Notes under the pieces: generated by a model
What the model saw: only the letters and a program-made list of their open reading frames with translations
What the model was told of the DNA's origin: nothing
Database searches by the model: none
Position numbers and translations under genes: made by a program
NCBI GenBank assembly: GCA_945860955.1
Contig: CAMATH010000005.1
Coordinates: forward strand, 1 to 64,000
Length of the DNA stretch: 64,000 nucleotides
Source: Planctomicrobium piriforme
GTDB taxonomy: Bacteria > Planctomycetota > Planctomycetia > Planctomycetales > Planctomycetaceae
Direction: 5' to 3'
Shown: positions 45,558 to 55,176 of the stretch, in pieces
How positions within the stretch are numbered: the first letter of the stretch is position 1
How the letters are laid out: each line of letters begins with the position of its first letter

Positions 45558-46328
45558 ATGGCTATTCCGGTTGAGTGCACGTTCTGCTTCCAGAAGTACC
45601 GCGTTCGCGATGAATTCGCCGGCAAGGCGATCAAGTGCAAAGAATGCGGCGGGGAATTGCGCGTTCCCAGTGGCGGTCCCGCCAAATCGAAGCCGTCCTA
45701 CCTGGACGACGACGAGGAAGTCGGAGGGAGCTATTCCGCGAAAGGGAGCGACGACTGGGAGAGTTCCTTTGGAGCGGGGAGTAAGCCCAAAAAACGCTCC
45801 GCCGCCAAGCCGCCCGCCGTTCCGCTGAAACGCTCAACGTCGCGCTCTCAGGATGATGCCGATGATGACGATGTTCCGAGCGGGCGCACCTTCAAGAAGA
45901 AGAAAGCAGACCGCGGCAAGCTGTTTCTGATCATCGGTCTGGCGGCGTTCGCGTCGATCGCGGCGGTGGTGGTCGGAATCATTTTCAGCACGATGGGGAA
46001 AGGGGATCCCAAACTGCCCCCGCAGGCGAACAACCTTCCTCCCGGCTTCCCGCAGAATCAGCCGGGAAATCCCCCGCCCGGCTTTCCCAACAATGCCAAG
46101 AACGCGTTTCCGCAGGGGAATAACGGCTTCCCGGTGAGACCAGATCCCAGTCCGCCGGCATTGGGTGCGCAGCCCCCGGGATTGGAAAACAACTCCGGCT
46201 TTCCCAGTCCGCCCCCGGTGGAACCGCAGATTCCCAAATTCAACCCCGGGGTCAACCCGCCAAACAATCCACCGGGGCTGGGTGCCCAGGGAGCTGCCGG
46301 GGGAGAGAAGAAGCCTGAAAAGAAGTAA
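45558..46328 (+). CDS. Zinc-ribbon-like membrane protein (possible N-terminal part of a broken fusion)
   Basis: A 256-residue protein from the ATG at 45558. MAIPVECTFCFQKYRVRDEFAGKAIKCKECG gives four Cys in CxxC pairs, a zinc ribbon. A Lys/Ser/Asp-rich linker leads to one membrane helix (FLIIGLAAFASIAAVVVGIIF) and a Pro/Gly/Asn-rich low-complexity tail (NNLPPGFPQNQPGNPPPGFP). The tail ends GGEKKPEKK at 46328. The WD40-like frame that follows is +1 relative to this one and lacks a convincing own start, so the two may be a single gene in relatives. Upstream 45329-45557 shows no other gene. Confidence 0.75.
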   Translation: MAIPVECTFCFQKYRVRDEFAGKAIKCKECGGELRVPSGGPAKSKPSYLDDDEEVGGSYSAKGSDDWESSFGAGSKPKKRSAAKPPAVPLKRSTSRSQDDADDDDVPSGRTFKKKKADRGKLFLIIGLAAFASIAAVVVGIIFSTMGKGDPKLPPQANNLPPGFPQNQPGNPPPGFPNNAKNAFPQGNNGFPVRPDPSPPALGAQPPGLENNSGFPSPPPVEPQIPKFNPGVNPPNNPPGLGAQGAAGGEKKPEKK

Positions 46329-49116
46329 GGGCGGAACGGGCTTCCAGCCGGTCGCTGGCGAGGCGAATCAAGGGCCAGCCGACAGTTGGGAGGTCAAAGT
46401 CGACCCGTCCGCGGAGCAGTATGCGCTCGAACCCGATGCAAAGGTGCACGTGGTGTTCCCCAAGGGGTCGAAGCTCGAAATCGTTTACCCCTTGAATCCC
46501 AGTCCGTTCGTCGCGGTCGGCAGCAACAACAACGAAAAGGAATTTCGCGAAATCCGCGACCTGCGGAACAACCACAAAGTGGGAACAGTCAAGGGGGTTC
46601 GAATCCATGGCGACCCCTGGGCACTCAGTCCCGATGGACATTACCTGGCAGGCTGGGTTGTCTTTGAAAAGGCAGTTCGCGTCTGGGATGTGAAAACCGG
46701 GAAACCATTGGGACAACTCGAGTTTGAAAAAGGGGGCTTCCTCCGGATCCTGGCGTTCGCGGGGAACGATCGGCTGCTCGCAGGCTCGCACGACGGAACC
46801 GTGATGGTCTGGCAGATTCCTTCGGGGAAAGAAGAACGCCCACTGAAGTTGCCGATCCATGTCGGAGACAATCAGTTTGGCATCTCGCCCGGAGGCAAGT
46901 ACTTCGCCTATGTCGAGGGGGATCACGCCAAGACCTCGCTACGGGTCTATGACCTCACGACCGGGAACCTCGCGGGGACAAGCCTGATCACGGGTGAGAA
47001 CGTCAGCCCTCACCAGTGCAAGACGCTGGAATTCTCTCCCGATGGCAAAGAACTGGCGGTGCTGTTCGACAACTGGAAAGAAATGAACCTGGTGATCATC
47101 AACGTCGAGAACGGCGAACAGACCGCGATCTTAGGATTCGAGAATTCGATCAAAGACAGTCCGCGCGGCAGAAACCGTAAGGACCGTCCGTTGGCTTGGT
47201 TTCCCAACAAACAGCGGTGGTTGCTGAATGGCGTCGGTTTGATCGACCGCGCGACCGAGAAGATCGTCTGGACGATGCCTGGGGCCGATCAGGATCCCGG
47301 GTACGCCTTTCCGACCGCGTGCCGAATTCTCGACGACGAACACGTGCTGGTGGCGGCGTCCGACGCCAAAGAGACTCGGATTGTGGATTTCAAGTTGCCG
47401 GAGTCCGAAGTGGCACAGGCGGCCAACGTCGTCGCCTCGGGAGGACTGGCCGTCGACGCCCGACTGCCCCTGCTGTCGAAAGCCGAGTTCGGTGCGCCCA
47501 AGAAACTCGCCAGCGAAGCGGGGGGAGCGCCCTGGTCAATGCGACCCGATCCCGTTGGTGCCGACGCGTCACAATTGCTGACCAAGCCCTTCACGCTGTC
47601 GCCCGAGGAAAACCCGCTGCGGGGAGCACGACTTTCCGGCCCGGAGGCCGCCCGGCTGGTGGTGCTGTATGGTGCCGAAAAAGGACCGGCCCGGCCGCGT
47701 CGGTCCCCCCGCCGGGGAAAAGCGGCGGAAGCTCCCGCTTCGGGAGACGCCCCGTCGTGTTCTCTGGAAGTGGTCGATCTGGCGACCCGCAAGGAGATCG
47801 CCGACATCGATCTTCCGTACAATGCCGACCTCCTCTCTGTCACTCTCGACGGGAAGTACGCCGTCGTGCGAATGATCGACGGGCTGACCCGGTTGGACAT
47901 TTTTTCCCTCGACGACAGCTCCCATTACCGTGGCTGGAGACCCTATGGCCATTTGCCTCAGGACAATGAGCAAAAGGTCAAGGCGGCGGTTTTCGTTGAT
48001 GACAAACACCTGCTGACTCTCAACCAGTCCGATCTGCTTGTGATGTGGGATCTCTCCAGCATGGAGGCCATTTATCAGATTGAACGTGCCGCTCATCCCG
48101 GCGTCAGCCCCGGTCGAAAGTACCTGTCGGTCTCGAACGGGAAGGGCTTCCGGTTGTTTGATTCGCTGACGGGCGAAGTGCGGGGCGATGTCGAGTTCGG
48201 GGAATTCGTCCACGTCACCGGAGCGGCGGGTTTCAATTCCCGCGGCGATCGGCTCGCCGCCACGGTCAATCGCAACAATGGAATGCACTTGATCGCGTGG
48301 GATTTGTCGACCGGAAAAATCGTGAATGACTTTCCGATCCCCCTCCCGGCACAACAGCTTCAATGGTGCGGCGACGATTACGTGCTGCTCGACAACCGCT
48401 CCCTGATCGACGTTCCCCACAAGATGCTGGTCTGGAACTACACACTGCCGCCCGGGAAGGGGGTGCATCTCGACGACAACCCCGATGGACGTCATTGGTA
48501 CCTGTCGGCCTCCGGGGGACAGAATTCGAGCGTCACGGTCACCGCTGCTGATCTGCCCCACGCGGCCGCCGTCAAGCAGCTCGAATCCTCGAAGCTCGAT
48601 CCCGGTTACCTGTTGCAGCCTGGATCGAAGGTGAGCGTGCGGTTCAATATCACCAGTAATCCCCCCGGAGTCCAGAATTTCCAGCAGGATGTCTGGAAAA
48701 ACCTGCAGACGCAGTTGGCGAAGAACCAGGTGACGGTGGTCGACAACGAACGGCTCGTTCTGTACGTGTCTCTGACGCACCGCAATACCAACGAGAAGCA
48801 CTCCTTCCGGATGACTGGTTTCGGACGACTGGGGGGCGGACGCAGTGAGCTCGAAGTCGCCGGCCAGGAGGTCGAGTGCGGATTGCAGCTCTGGCTCGAC
48901 AACAAGGTGGTGTGGAACGGCAACGTCAAGCACACCAACGGAGCATTCTTCATTCACCTGAAGGAAGGGGTTTCGGTCGAACAGCACCTGCAGGAACAGA
49001 TGTGGAACGCGAGTACGCAACACCTGCTCAAGCTGACTCCGCCGAAGTACGTCTTGCCCGAAACGGCCGCCAACGGACTGGGGCAATCTCAACTGACCGC
49101 CGATGGCGTGCGGTAG
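46282..49116 (+). CDS. WD40-like beta-propeller protein (uncertain start)
   Basis: Frame open from 46165 to 49116; the GTG at 46282 is used here as a conservative start (944 residues), but no ATG or RBS is convincing before residue 60. The N-terminal part has propeller-blade pattern (ALSPDGHYLAGWVVFEKAVRVWDVKTGKPLG, LLAGSHDGTVMVWQIPSG, KTLEFSPDGKELAVLFD), and later blades recur to about residue 780. A C-terminal module (VWKNLQTQLAKNQVTVVDNE) is not recognised. Without a signal sequence it could be exported only through the membrane helix of the preceding gene. It is in the +1 frame relative to that gene and overlaps it by 47 bases. Confidence 0.7.
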   Translation: MPRELPGERRSLKRSKGGTGFQPVAGEANQGPADSWEVKVDPSAEQYALEPDAKVHVVFPKGSKLEIVYPLNPSPFVAVGSNNNEKEFREIRDLRNNHKVGTVKGVRIHGDPWALSPDGHYLAGWVVFEKAVRVWDVKTGKPLGQLEFEKGGFLRILAFAGNDRLLAGSHDGTVMVWQIPSGKEERPLKLPIHVGDNQFGISPGGKYFAYVEGDHAKTSLRVYDLTTGNLAGTSLITGENVSPHQCKTLEFSPDGKELAVLFDNWKEMNLVIINVENGEQTAILGFENSIKDSPRGRNRKDRPLAWFPNKQRWLLNGVGLIDRATEKIVWTMPGADQDPGYAFPTACRILDDEHVLVAASDAKETRIVDFKLPESEVAQAANVVASGGLAVDARLPLLSKAEFGAPKKLASEAGGAPWSMRPDPVGADASQLLTKPFTLSPEENPLRGARLSGPEAARLVVLYGAEKGPARPRRSPRRGKAAEAPASGDAPSCSLEVVDLATRKEIADIDLPYNADLLSVTLDGKYAVVRMIDGLTRLDIFSLDDSSHYRGWRPYGHLPQDNEQKVKAAVFVDDKHLLTLNQSDLLVMWDLSSMEAIYQIERAAHPGVSPGRKYLSVSNGKGFRLFDSLTGEVRGDVEFGEFVHVTGAAGFNSRGDRLAATVNRNNGMHLIAWDLSTGKIVNDFPIPLPAQQLQWCGDDYVLLDNRSLIDVPHKMLVWNYTLPPGKGVHLDDNPDGRHWYLSASGGQNSSVTVTAADLPHAAAVKQLESSKLDPGYLLQPGSKVSVRFNITSNPPGVQNFQQDVWKNLQTQLAKNQVTVVDNERLVLYVSLTHRNTNEKHSFRMTGFGRLGGGRSELEVAGQEVECGLQLWLDNKVVWNGNVKHTNGAFFIHLKEGVSVEQHLQEQMWNASTQHLLKLTPPKYVLPETAANGLGQSQLTADGVR

Positions 49117-49205
49117 AAATCGCGAACAGCAGTTTTAGTCAACGTCCTGTAGCGATTCCGCAACCATCGGACAAACTGCCGATCCAAACACTCTGTGACG
49201 GGGAG

Positions 49206-50486
49206 TTATGGAGTGGATGCAACGAAAAACAAGTGCTTCTCCCCCCGGAGATAGATGCCGTTTGACGTCGGAACCGGGGAACCGATCACAGGTTCGGCCA
49301 TGTCGTTTTCCGACAGCACGCTGAACTTGCCGTCCGCGACGCTCGCCACAAACACGATTCCGTCTTCGCGCGGGGCGTACAACGTGTCTTGGGCGACCAG
49401 AGGCGACGCGTAGAAATTCGCCCGATTTTTCGGAAACTCGCCTTCCCAAACCGTTTTCCCGGTCGCGGGGTCGATGCACGCGACCTCACCGCGGTCGCGA
49501 ACGAGGATGACCTTTCCGTTGTGAACTGCGGGAGTCGGCACGAACGCTCCCACGTCATCTCGTCTCCAGACGTGATTGGTTTGGGTGACGTCGCCATTCC
49601 CCGTCAGCCGGATGCCGTGCAGTCGGGGAATTCCCCGGTCATTGCGACCATACGCGATCACCACCATGTCTCCGACGATGACCGGCGTCGCGATCGCGGG
49701 CCACAGCTTGTTGCCATCCGGATTGAAATTGCCGCACGACCACGTGGTGTGTCCATCGGTCGCGTTATGAATCGTGAGATGCTCCGCTCCCCAGACCAGG
49801 AGCGACTCCCTCCCTTGATGCTGAATCACCAACGGGGTCGCGTAGCCATGATCGCATTCGGTCGGTGTCGGGTAATTGCGGGCCACTTTCCACGCCATCT
49901 CGCCCGACTCTTTGTCAAACGCCGCGAGCCACGATTCTCCCTGATGCATCCGCGCCATCACGACGTAGCGTTCGGTGAGAACCGGGGACGTGCCATGATC
50001 CCAGAAGAGCGTGTCTTTCCCGAAGCGCTCCACGAGATTGGTCTTCCAGCGAACCTTGCCAGCCAGATCAACCGCCGCGAGGGTGCCGCTCTTGAAGTAG
50101 ACATACACCAGTTTCCCATCCGTCACCGGCGACGCGTTGCAACCGGATCCGTTGCGATGTTTCCCTGGATCCTCTTTGCCGAAAACCGTTCGCCATTGCT
50201 CGGCTCCCTGTGCGTCGAAACAGAGGAGCGCGTCATTCGTGTCAGCCGGCGAGGTCAGATAGATCCGCCCCTGGAGTACGATGGGAGTGGAACAACCCTT
50301 GCCGGGCAATTCGGTGCGCCAGGCAAACCGGTCGGCACCAAATCGCGTGGGAAACTCCCCTTGTTCGACACTACCATTCCCCAAGGGACCGCGCCACGAC
50401 CGCCAGTCCGACAAATCCGCCGCCAGTCCAACGCGCGACACACCGAATACGTAGCAGGCAAGAGCAATCAGACATCGGTGAAACAT
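49206..50486 (-). CDS. PQQ-binding-like beta-propeller protein
   Basis: A 426-residue secreted protein from the ATG at 50486 (AGAGG upstream). A signal peptide is present (FHRCLIALACYVFGVSRVGL). The rest forms a WD40-like beta-propeller of PQQ/BamB type, with repeats such as LLCFDAQGAEQWRTVFGKED, LAAVDLAGKVRWKTNL, WLAAFDKESGEMAWKVARN and ACIDPATGKTVWEGEF. Planctomycetes encode many of these; some are quinoprotein-like, others act like BamB. Cofactor binding cannot be decided here. It is convergent with the WD40-like gene (90 bases between the stops). Confidence 0.85.
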   Translation of the reverse strand: MFHRCLIALACYVFGVSRVGLAADLSDWRSWRGPLGNGSVEQGEFPTRFGADRFAWRTELPGKGCSTPIVLQGRIYLTSPADTNDALLCFDAQGAEQWRTVFGKEDPGKHRNGSGCNASPVTDGKLVYVYFKSGTLAAVDLAGKVRWKTNLVERFGKDTLFWDHGTSPVLTERYVVMARMHQGESWLAAFDKESGEMAWKVARNYPTPTECDHGYATPLVIQHQGRESLLVWGAEHLTIHNATDGHTTWSCGNFNPDGNKLWPAIATPVIVGDMVVIAYGRNDRGIPRLHGIRLTGNGDVTQTNHVWRRDDVGAFVPTPAVHNGKVILVRDRGEVACIDPATGKTVWEGEFPKNRANFYASPLVAQDTLYAPREDGIVFVASVADGKFSVLSENDMAEPVIGSPVPTSNGIYLRGEKHLFFVASTP

Positions 50487-50671
50487 CGTGGGCAACCTCT
50501 GTAGCGAAAGCGGCGGGCTGGCAGCGAAACAATGCTGGGTCAATAATTCTGGCAGCGCGCAAGGCCGAATTCAATTGAGTCAAAACAACAAACCCACTTC
50601 ACCAGTCAGGTCACGACGAGGTGACCGGCTGGCGAAGCGGGTTCGCAGTGGGTTTCGCGAAACGCCAAAAT

Positions 50672-53600
50672 CTACTTCGCTTGAGCCGCTGACAACGTCT
50701 GCGCGGCCGCCAGGACGGATTTGAACGCTTCCGATTCAACCAGGGTTCCCAAGTCGGGATCGGTCGCCACCACTTGCATGGCACCCGCCGCGCGGGGAAG
50801 CGCTTTGGCCAGCATGGCCAAAGCGACCTCCGAATTACCGTTCGGCAACAGCATCTCAGCGCACGCGGCATGATACAGCACCCAACCATTCTCGGGTGCG
50901 AGCTTCAACGCCTGGGCGATGTCGCCACGTGACTGCTCGACATCACCAAGTCGGGCATGCAAGACGGCTCTGCCCGACCAAGCCAGAGGGTCGCGGCTGG
51001 TCTTCCGCAACATTTCGTCCAGGACCGCGACCGCGGCCCGGGAATCCTTCATTTTCTCGTCGAGTACATTGGCCGCGTTCCTAGCCGCATCGAAGCACCG
51101 GGGATCAAGTTTCATCGCCTCACGGAAATCGGCGAGCGCGGCAATCGGATCGACACCCTTCCGGGCGACTCCCCGAACGGTGTAACCCAAGGCATCCACC
51201 GGTTTCGACTCCAGCCCTTTGCTGAACTCGGCCAGCGATTTTTCGCGTTCCCCCATCCGTCCCAGCAATTCCGACCGCATGAACCGCACGCGGGTCTCGG
51301 GAAATCCTGCGATATCCGCCCGATCCAGAGCGATCAGGGCGTCTTCCCAGCGCTGCAATCCCCGCAACGCCAGAGTTCTGTTGAACCAGGCGGCTGAAAT
51401 CGTGGGGTCCAATTCCAACACCCGATCGAGGTCTTCGAGTGCTCCCTTCCATTCCTCCTGTTGAAGCCGGCAAATGCTCCGTTGCAGCCAGGCGTCGACA
51501 GACTTGGGTTGCATTGTGATGCAGACCGTGAAACTGGTCTCCGCATCGGAGAATCTTTCCATCGAGAACTGGCAAGTCCCTGCCACATACCAACTCAGAG
51601 AGTCATTGGGAGAATTCCCCGTAACTTCCTTCAGCAGGTCTGACGCTTTGGTGTAATCCCCGTCTAGTGCCATCAGCAAGGCCTGCCAGGGAAGATCGCT
51701 ACTCGTCAGCTCGGCGGGATTCTCAGGTCCTGCTTCAACGGCGGCCGCCTCGCTCTCGCGACCAAGCCGACGCAACAACTGGGCCTCAAGATCCTTCGCG
51801 GCGACGATTCCGATATGTCCTTGGAGGGCATCCGCAGCCCGGCGGATCAACACCAGAGACTGTTCCAGGCCCGACTCCTTACCCGTGGCCGCCGACAGCC
51901 CATCCAGCGAAATTGCCACGCCGGCCTGACTCGATCGCGCTTTGGCCAGTAAGGTCAACAACTGTCCGATTTCCTGTTCCAGGGCCGATCGCTCGGCGGA
52001 AGGAAGTGATTGCACCAGCTCAGTATTCCGCCAATCATCCCGACTTGCCGCGTTGAACGGCTTCAGGGCGGCCAGCGTTCGCTCGAGCGTCGCCCGCACG
52101 TCCGACTGTGTAGCCTCCTGCGAAGGCATGCTGGCTTGGTACAGCCCAGCCTTCAGCGCCGGAACCTGCAATCGGAAGAATTGTTGTGTGCGCATCGCCA
52201 CCGCACGAGTCTCGCCCTTCCGCGCGAATACGGTTCCGGCAGCCAACACCCCCAGCAACACCAGCGAAATCGCGGTGACCATACTGGTAGAAGTCAACGT
52301 CGGATGGCGCTTCCGCCACTTGGTGAACCGTTCCTTCCAGGAAGTGTTCTCCGCGAACTTCAACGGCCGGTCATGGAGGTGACGCTCCAGGTCTTCCAGT
52401 AACTCGTGCGCGGTCGCATACCGCTTATCGGGGTTGGGGGCGAGGCATCGCAGAATGATCGACTCGGCCCCGGGCGACAGCGTCGGACGCAGTTTCCGGG
52501 GTGATGGAACGAAGTTTCTGGCCGCCGTCAACTTGCTGACCCTGACTCGCGTGACCTGATCCCGATCCGGCCGGGTGCGTTTCCCCTTCCGCGTCGGAAA
52601 CGGAAGTTTTCCCGTCAACAACTCAAACAACACGATTCCCAGCGAATAGATATCGCTGCGGCGATCGACATGTCCTTTTCCCACCAACGCCCCCAGATGC
52701 TCGGGACTCATGTAGGGCAGTGTCCCCCCTTCGACCTCGGCCTTGCCAGCGGCAGCGTCACCCAGAGTCGACAAGTGGAAGTCGAGCAACATGGGCCGGC
52801 CATCCTCTGTCATCAGGATGTTGCCCGGCTTGATATCCAAGTGCAGAATCTCGTGGTCATGCGCATGAGCCAAACCAAGCGCCAGATCGTACACCAGCTT
52901 CAACACTGTCTGCTCGTATGGCGAATGCCGAAGTCTCTCCCAAGCCTTGCCGAAGCTCTGAGCAGGAATCTGCGGTTGAACCTCCGATTCCCCAACCTTC
53001 GCGGGGACAGGTGTTTGGGGGAACGCACCCGGGGCACCATGCTCGGTCGGATCAGGTCGCCGGGTGAACGTCGTCACAAAGTCGGCGGTCGACATCGGCG
53101 GTTTTTTCTGATCTTTCAACCGCGCAACCCACTGTGCCAGCGTGTAATTCCCCAGAAAGGGCATGCACATCACATTGACCCGCCCCTCGTTCACATAGGA
53201 GAGCAAAGGCACGATATTGTTATGCTGCAGCCGCGCGAGTCGATCGGGCTCCGTTGTCGGGATTGTCGAAACCTTCAGCACAACATGGCGATTCGCCAAT
53301 GATTTCTGTCGGGCCAAAAAGACTCGGGCCGACGCCCCGCGCCCCAGTTCCCGTTCGATTTCAAATCCAAAGTGCTTCGTTCCCGGCTTGAATTCCGCGA
53401 CGCCCCCCAGGTACCGCAACGGATTCCGCTTGGTGTGCGAGACGACGACTTCGTCCGGTTCAGCCTGGCGCAGTCCAGTCGGCCACAGCTCGACATCCAC
53501 CCCGTAGCTGTTTTGATACTCCATCGTCGAAACGGGCTCACCCGCTTCCAAACGCAACCGAAATTCTTCATAGGCGACTCCCGCCAACGCGTCGGGATCG

Positions 53601-53944
53601 TCAAATACCGCCGGCCATTGTTCCCGGTACCAAGCCAAAGGCTTCGGATTGCGAGACGCCCAACTGTGTTCGAGGTCGACTCGGATCAGTTCCGCGGCAA
53701 TGTCGAGGTAGAGCGGATGATCCGCTGTCGGCAAGAACTCCGCCAGCGAAACCTCTCCCCGCTCCGCGCGAGCGGCTTCAAATTGCTCGACCCGCTGGAC
53801 CAGCTCCTCGTCTTCAAGCTGCTCTGCCCGCTTCACTTGGTCAGTCGGGGTCATTCGGCCGCTGTGGTCAGTCTGACGACTCGGGTCGACTCGGGTTCCC
53901 GGCGTCAGAAGCAGGTCTTGATTCAGTGGATTGGCTGTGTTCAT
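50672..53944 (-). CDS. Serine/threonine protein kinase with TPR repeats
   Basis: A 1090-residue protein from the ATG at 53944, preceded by GGAGAG. The kinase domain lies at about residues 200-525: the Gly loop LGRGASARVFLARQ, the Lys in VVLKVS, the HxD motif in ILHLDIKPGNILM, and MLLDFHLSTLG where the usual DFG reads DFH. A membrane helix (SMVTAISLVLLGVLAAGTVF) at about 555-575 separates it from TPR-like repeats in the C-terminal half (LSWYVAGTCQFSMERFSDAE, AWFNRTLALRGLQRWEDALI). It overlaps the sigma-factor gene by 77 bases, so the two are translated as a unit. The kinase presumably controls the sigma factor or its targets, as in planctomycete ECF-kinase pairs. Confidence 0.93.
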   Translation of the reverse strand: MNTANPLNQDLLLTPGTRVDPSRQTDHSGRMTPTDQVKRAEQLEDEELVQRVEQFEAARAERGEVSLAEFLPTADHPLYLDIAAELIRVDLEHSWASRNPKPLAWYREQWPAVFDDPDALAGVAYEEFRLRLEAGEPVSTMEYQNSYGVDVELWPTGLRQAEPDEVVVSHTKRNPLRYLGGVAEFKPGTKHFGFEIERELGRGASARVFLARQKSLANRHVVLKVSTIPTTEPDRLARLQHNNIVPLLSYVNEGRVNVMCMPFLGNYTLAQWVARLKDQKKPPMSTADFVTTFTRRPDPTEHGAPGAFPQTPVPAKVGESEVQPQIPAQSFGKAWERLRHSPYEQTVLKLVYDLALGLAHAHDHEILHLDIKPGNILMTEDGRPMLLDFHLSTLGDAAAGKAEVEGGTLPYMSPEHLGALVGKGHVDRRSDIYSLGIVLFELLTGKLPFPTRKGKRTRPDRDQVTRVRVSKLTAARNFVPSPRKLRPTLSPGAESIILRCLAPNPDKRYATAHELLEDLERHLHDRPLKFAENTSWKERFTKWRKRHPTLTSTSMVTAISLVLLGVLAAGTVFARKGETRAVAMRTQQFFRLQVPALKAGLYQASMPSQEATQSDVRATLERTLAALKPFNAASRDDWRNTELVQSLPSAERSALEQEIGQLLTLLAKARSSQAGVAISLDGLSAATGKESGLEQSLVLIRRAADALQGHIGIVAAKDLEAQLLRRLGRESEAAAVEAGPENPAELTSSDLPWQALLMALDGDYTKASDLLKEVTGNSPNDSLSWYVAGTCQFSMERFSDAETSFTVCITMQPKSVDAWLQRSICRLQQEEWKGALEDLDRVLELDPTISAAWFNRTLALRGLQRWEDALIALDRADIAGFPETRVRFMRSELLGRMGEREKSLAEFSKGLESKPVDALGYTVRGVARKGVDPIAALADFREAMKLDPRCFDAARNAANVLDEKMKDSRAAVAVLDEMLRKTSRDPLAWSGRAVLHARLGDVEQSRGDIAQALKLAPENGWVLYHAACAEMLLPNGNSEVALAMLAKALPRAAGAMQVVATDPDLGTLVESEAFKSVLAAAQTLSAAQAK

Positions 53945-54704
53945 CGGACTCTCCGTCTTCAAGCGCTCGCCTCATGCGATCGCGAAATCTCTGTAGGGTT
54001 CGCTCAACCGTTCGTTTCGATCGACGGGTAAACGTCGCAATCTCATCAACCTCGTATCCCTCGATCCGCAAACGGACCATCTCACGCTGCGGTACCTGCA
54101 ACTCACCGATCAAGTCTTCGACAACGTGCCGCAACAACTGCAGCGCCGACTCGTCCTCAAAACTGCTTTGTTCAAGATGCTGGAAGATTTTGTCGTCACC
54201 AACCGACACGGTCAGCCGGAAGTTACGTCGCTGCGCCCGATGATACTCGGACGCCCTGCGGATTCTGTTGAGGGTCATCACCAGGAGCAGACGCCACAGC
54301 TCCCCACCTTGAGGAATGTAGTAAGCACCACTGGCGGCACGTCGAAAAAACGTGCGAAAAACGGACTGAACAATCTCCTCGGGATCAACTTGTTGCTTCA
54401 ACTCTTCCGACGTTTGTTTGCTCGCCAAACCATGCAAACGCCTTGCGTACCGAAGGTACAACTCCGTGGCCGCGTCCTGTTCCGAGGGTCCGAGCGCGCC
54501 GGTTTGAATGCGACGCAACAAGGTGGCGTCTGATGCCTTCAAATCGGTTTTCGGTCCACCCGGATCCTCCCCATCGGGATCCCGACCGTCGGGGTCTGGA
54601 TCTATGGAATCTGGTTCAAATGGTTGGGAGCCGGACGGATCCGGCTCCTCTGGTTCTGGCTGGTCGGACTCTGGTTGGTCGGGCACTGGCTTGTCGGGAC
54701 TCAT
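53868..54704 (-). CDS. ECF-type RNA polymerase sigma factor
   Basis: A 278-residue sigma factor. After a 50-residue acidic Asp/Pro/Glu-rich tail (DQPESDQPEPEEPDPSGS) comes the sigma-70 core: region 2 (ATELYLRYARRLHGLASK, QVDPEEIVQSVFRTFFRRA) and region 4 (VPQREMVRLRIEGYEVDEIA, RRSKRTVERTLQRFRDRM). The N-terminal tail is unusual for this family. Its stop overlaps the kinase start by 77 bases. This sigma-kinase arrangement is characteristic of planctomycetes, where the kinase is thought to act as the regulator in place of an anti-sigma factor. Confidence 0.9.
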   Translation of the reverse strand: MSPDKPVPDQPESDQPEPEEPDPSGSQPFEPDSIDPDPDGRDPDGEDPGGPKTDLKASDATLLRRIQTGALGPSEQDAATELYLRYARRLHGLASKQTSEELKQQVDPEEIVQSVFRTFFRRAASGAYYIPQGGELWRLLLVMTLNRIRRASEYHRAQRRNFRLTVSVGDDKIFQHLEQSSFEDESALQLLRHVVEDLIGELQVPQREMVRLRIEGYEVDEIATFTRRSKRTVERTLQRFRDRMRRALEDGESDEHSQSTESRPASDAGNPSRPESSD

Positions 54705-55176
54705 GTCGTCGCTGAACAGCGCGAGTTCAAGTACTGTTGACTGAGTTATCGCAGGAATTTCCCGGGATTCTCAGACCAGAACTGGTAACAGATCTTGCGG
54801 ATCAGTTTACTCGACTGGACCTCTACGGGCGAGCCGACCTCTCGAAATACAACGTTGATGGGGCTGGGGTGCCCCCAAAAATCGCATCTCGCAACCGAGA
54901 ATAGTCGCAAATCGAGGGAGAGACCGCCAAGTTGACCGTCGGGTATTCCGTTTTTTGTAAAATCCACCAAGCTTGTCGCAGAATGCGACAGAATGCCGGC
55001 CTGTGCGTCAATTGACATCGGTCAACGAAGGTTTATAATTTCACTACCAAGCCGCCGCTCAGCCGGTCTGCTCTCCTGCGGATCAATCGAGTGGGGAACC
55101 GCTTCGGGCGTGGGTAAGAGCGGTCACCCTGCAATGCATTGTCACCCGTCAACACAACGTGATCCGGAGAGTTGCG
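54705..55176. other. Divergent intergenic region of sigma factor and tatA
   Basis: About 470 bases without a supported gene. It contains the tatA promoter (55012-55039). No palindrome or clear sigma-factor recognition site for the minus-strand gene was found. Confidence 0.5.
55012..55039 (+). promoter_or_regulatory. Strong sigma-70-type promoter of tatA
   Basis: A perfect TTGACA (55012-55017) and a perfect TATAAT (55034-55039), 16 bases apart. It lies 138 bases upstream of the first tatA ATG and implies constitutive, high expression. Confidence 0.75.
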
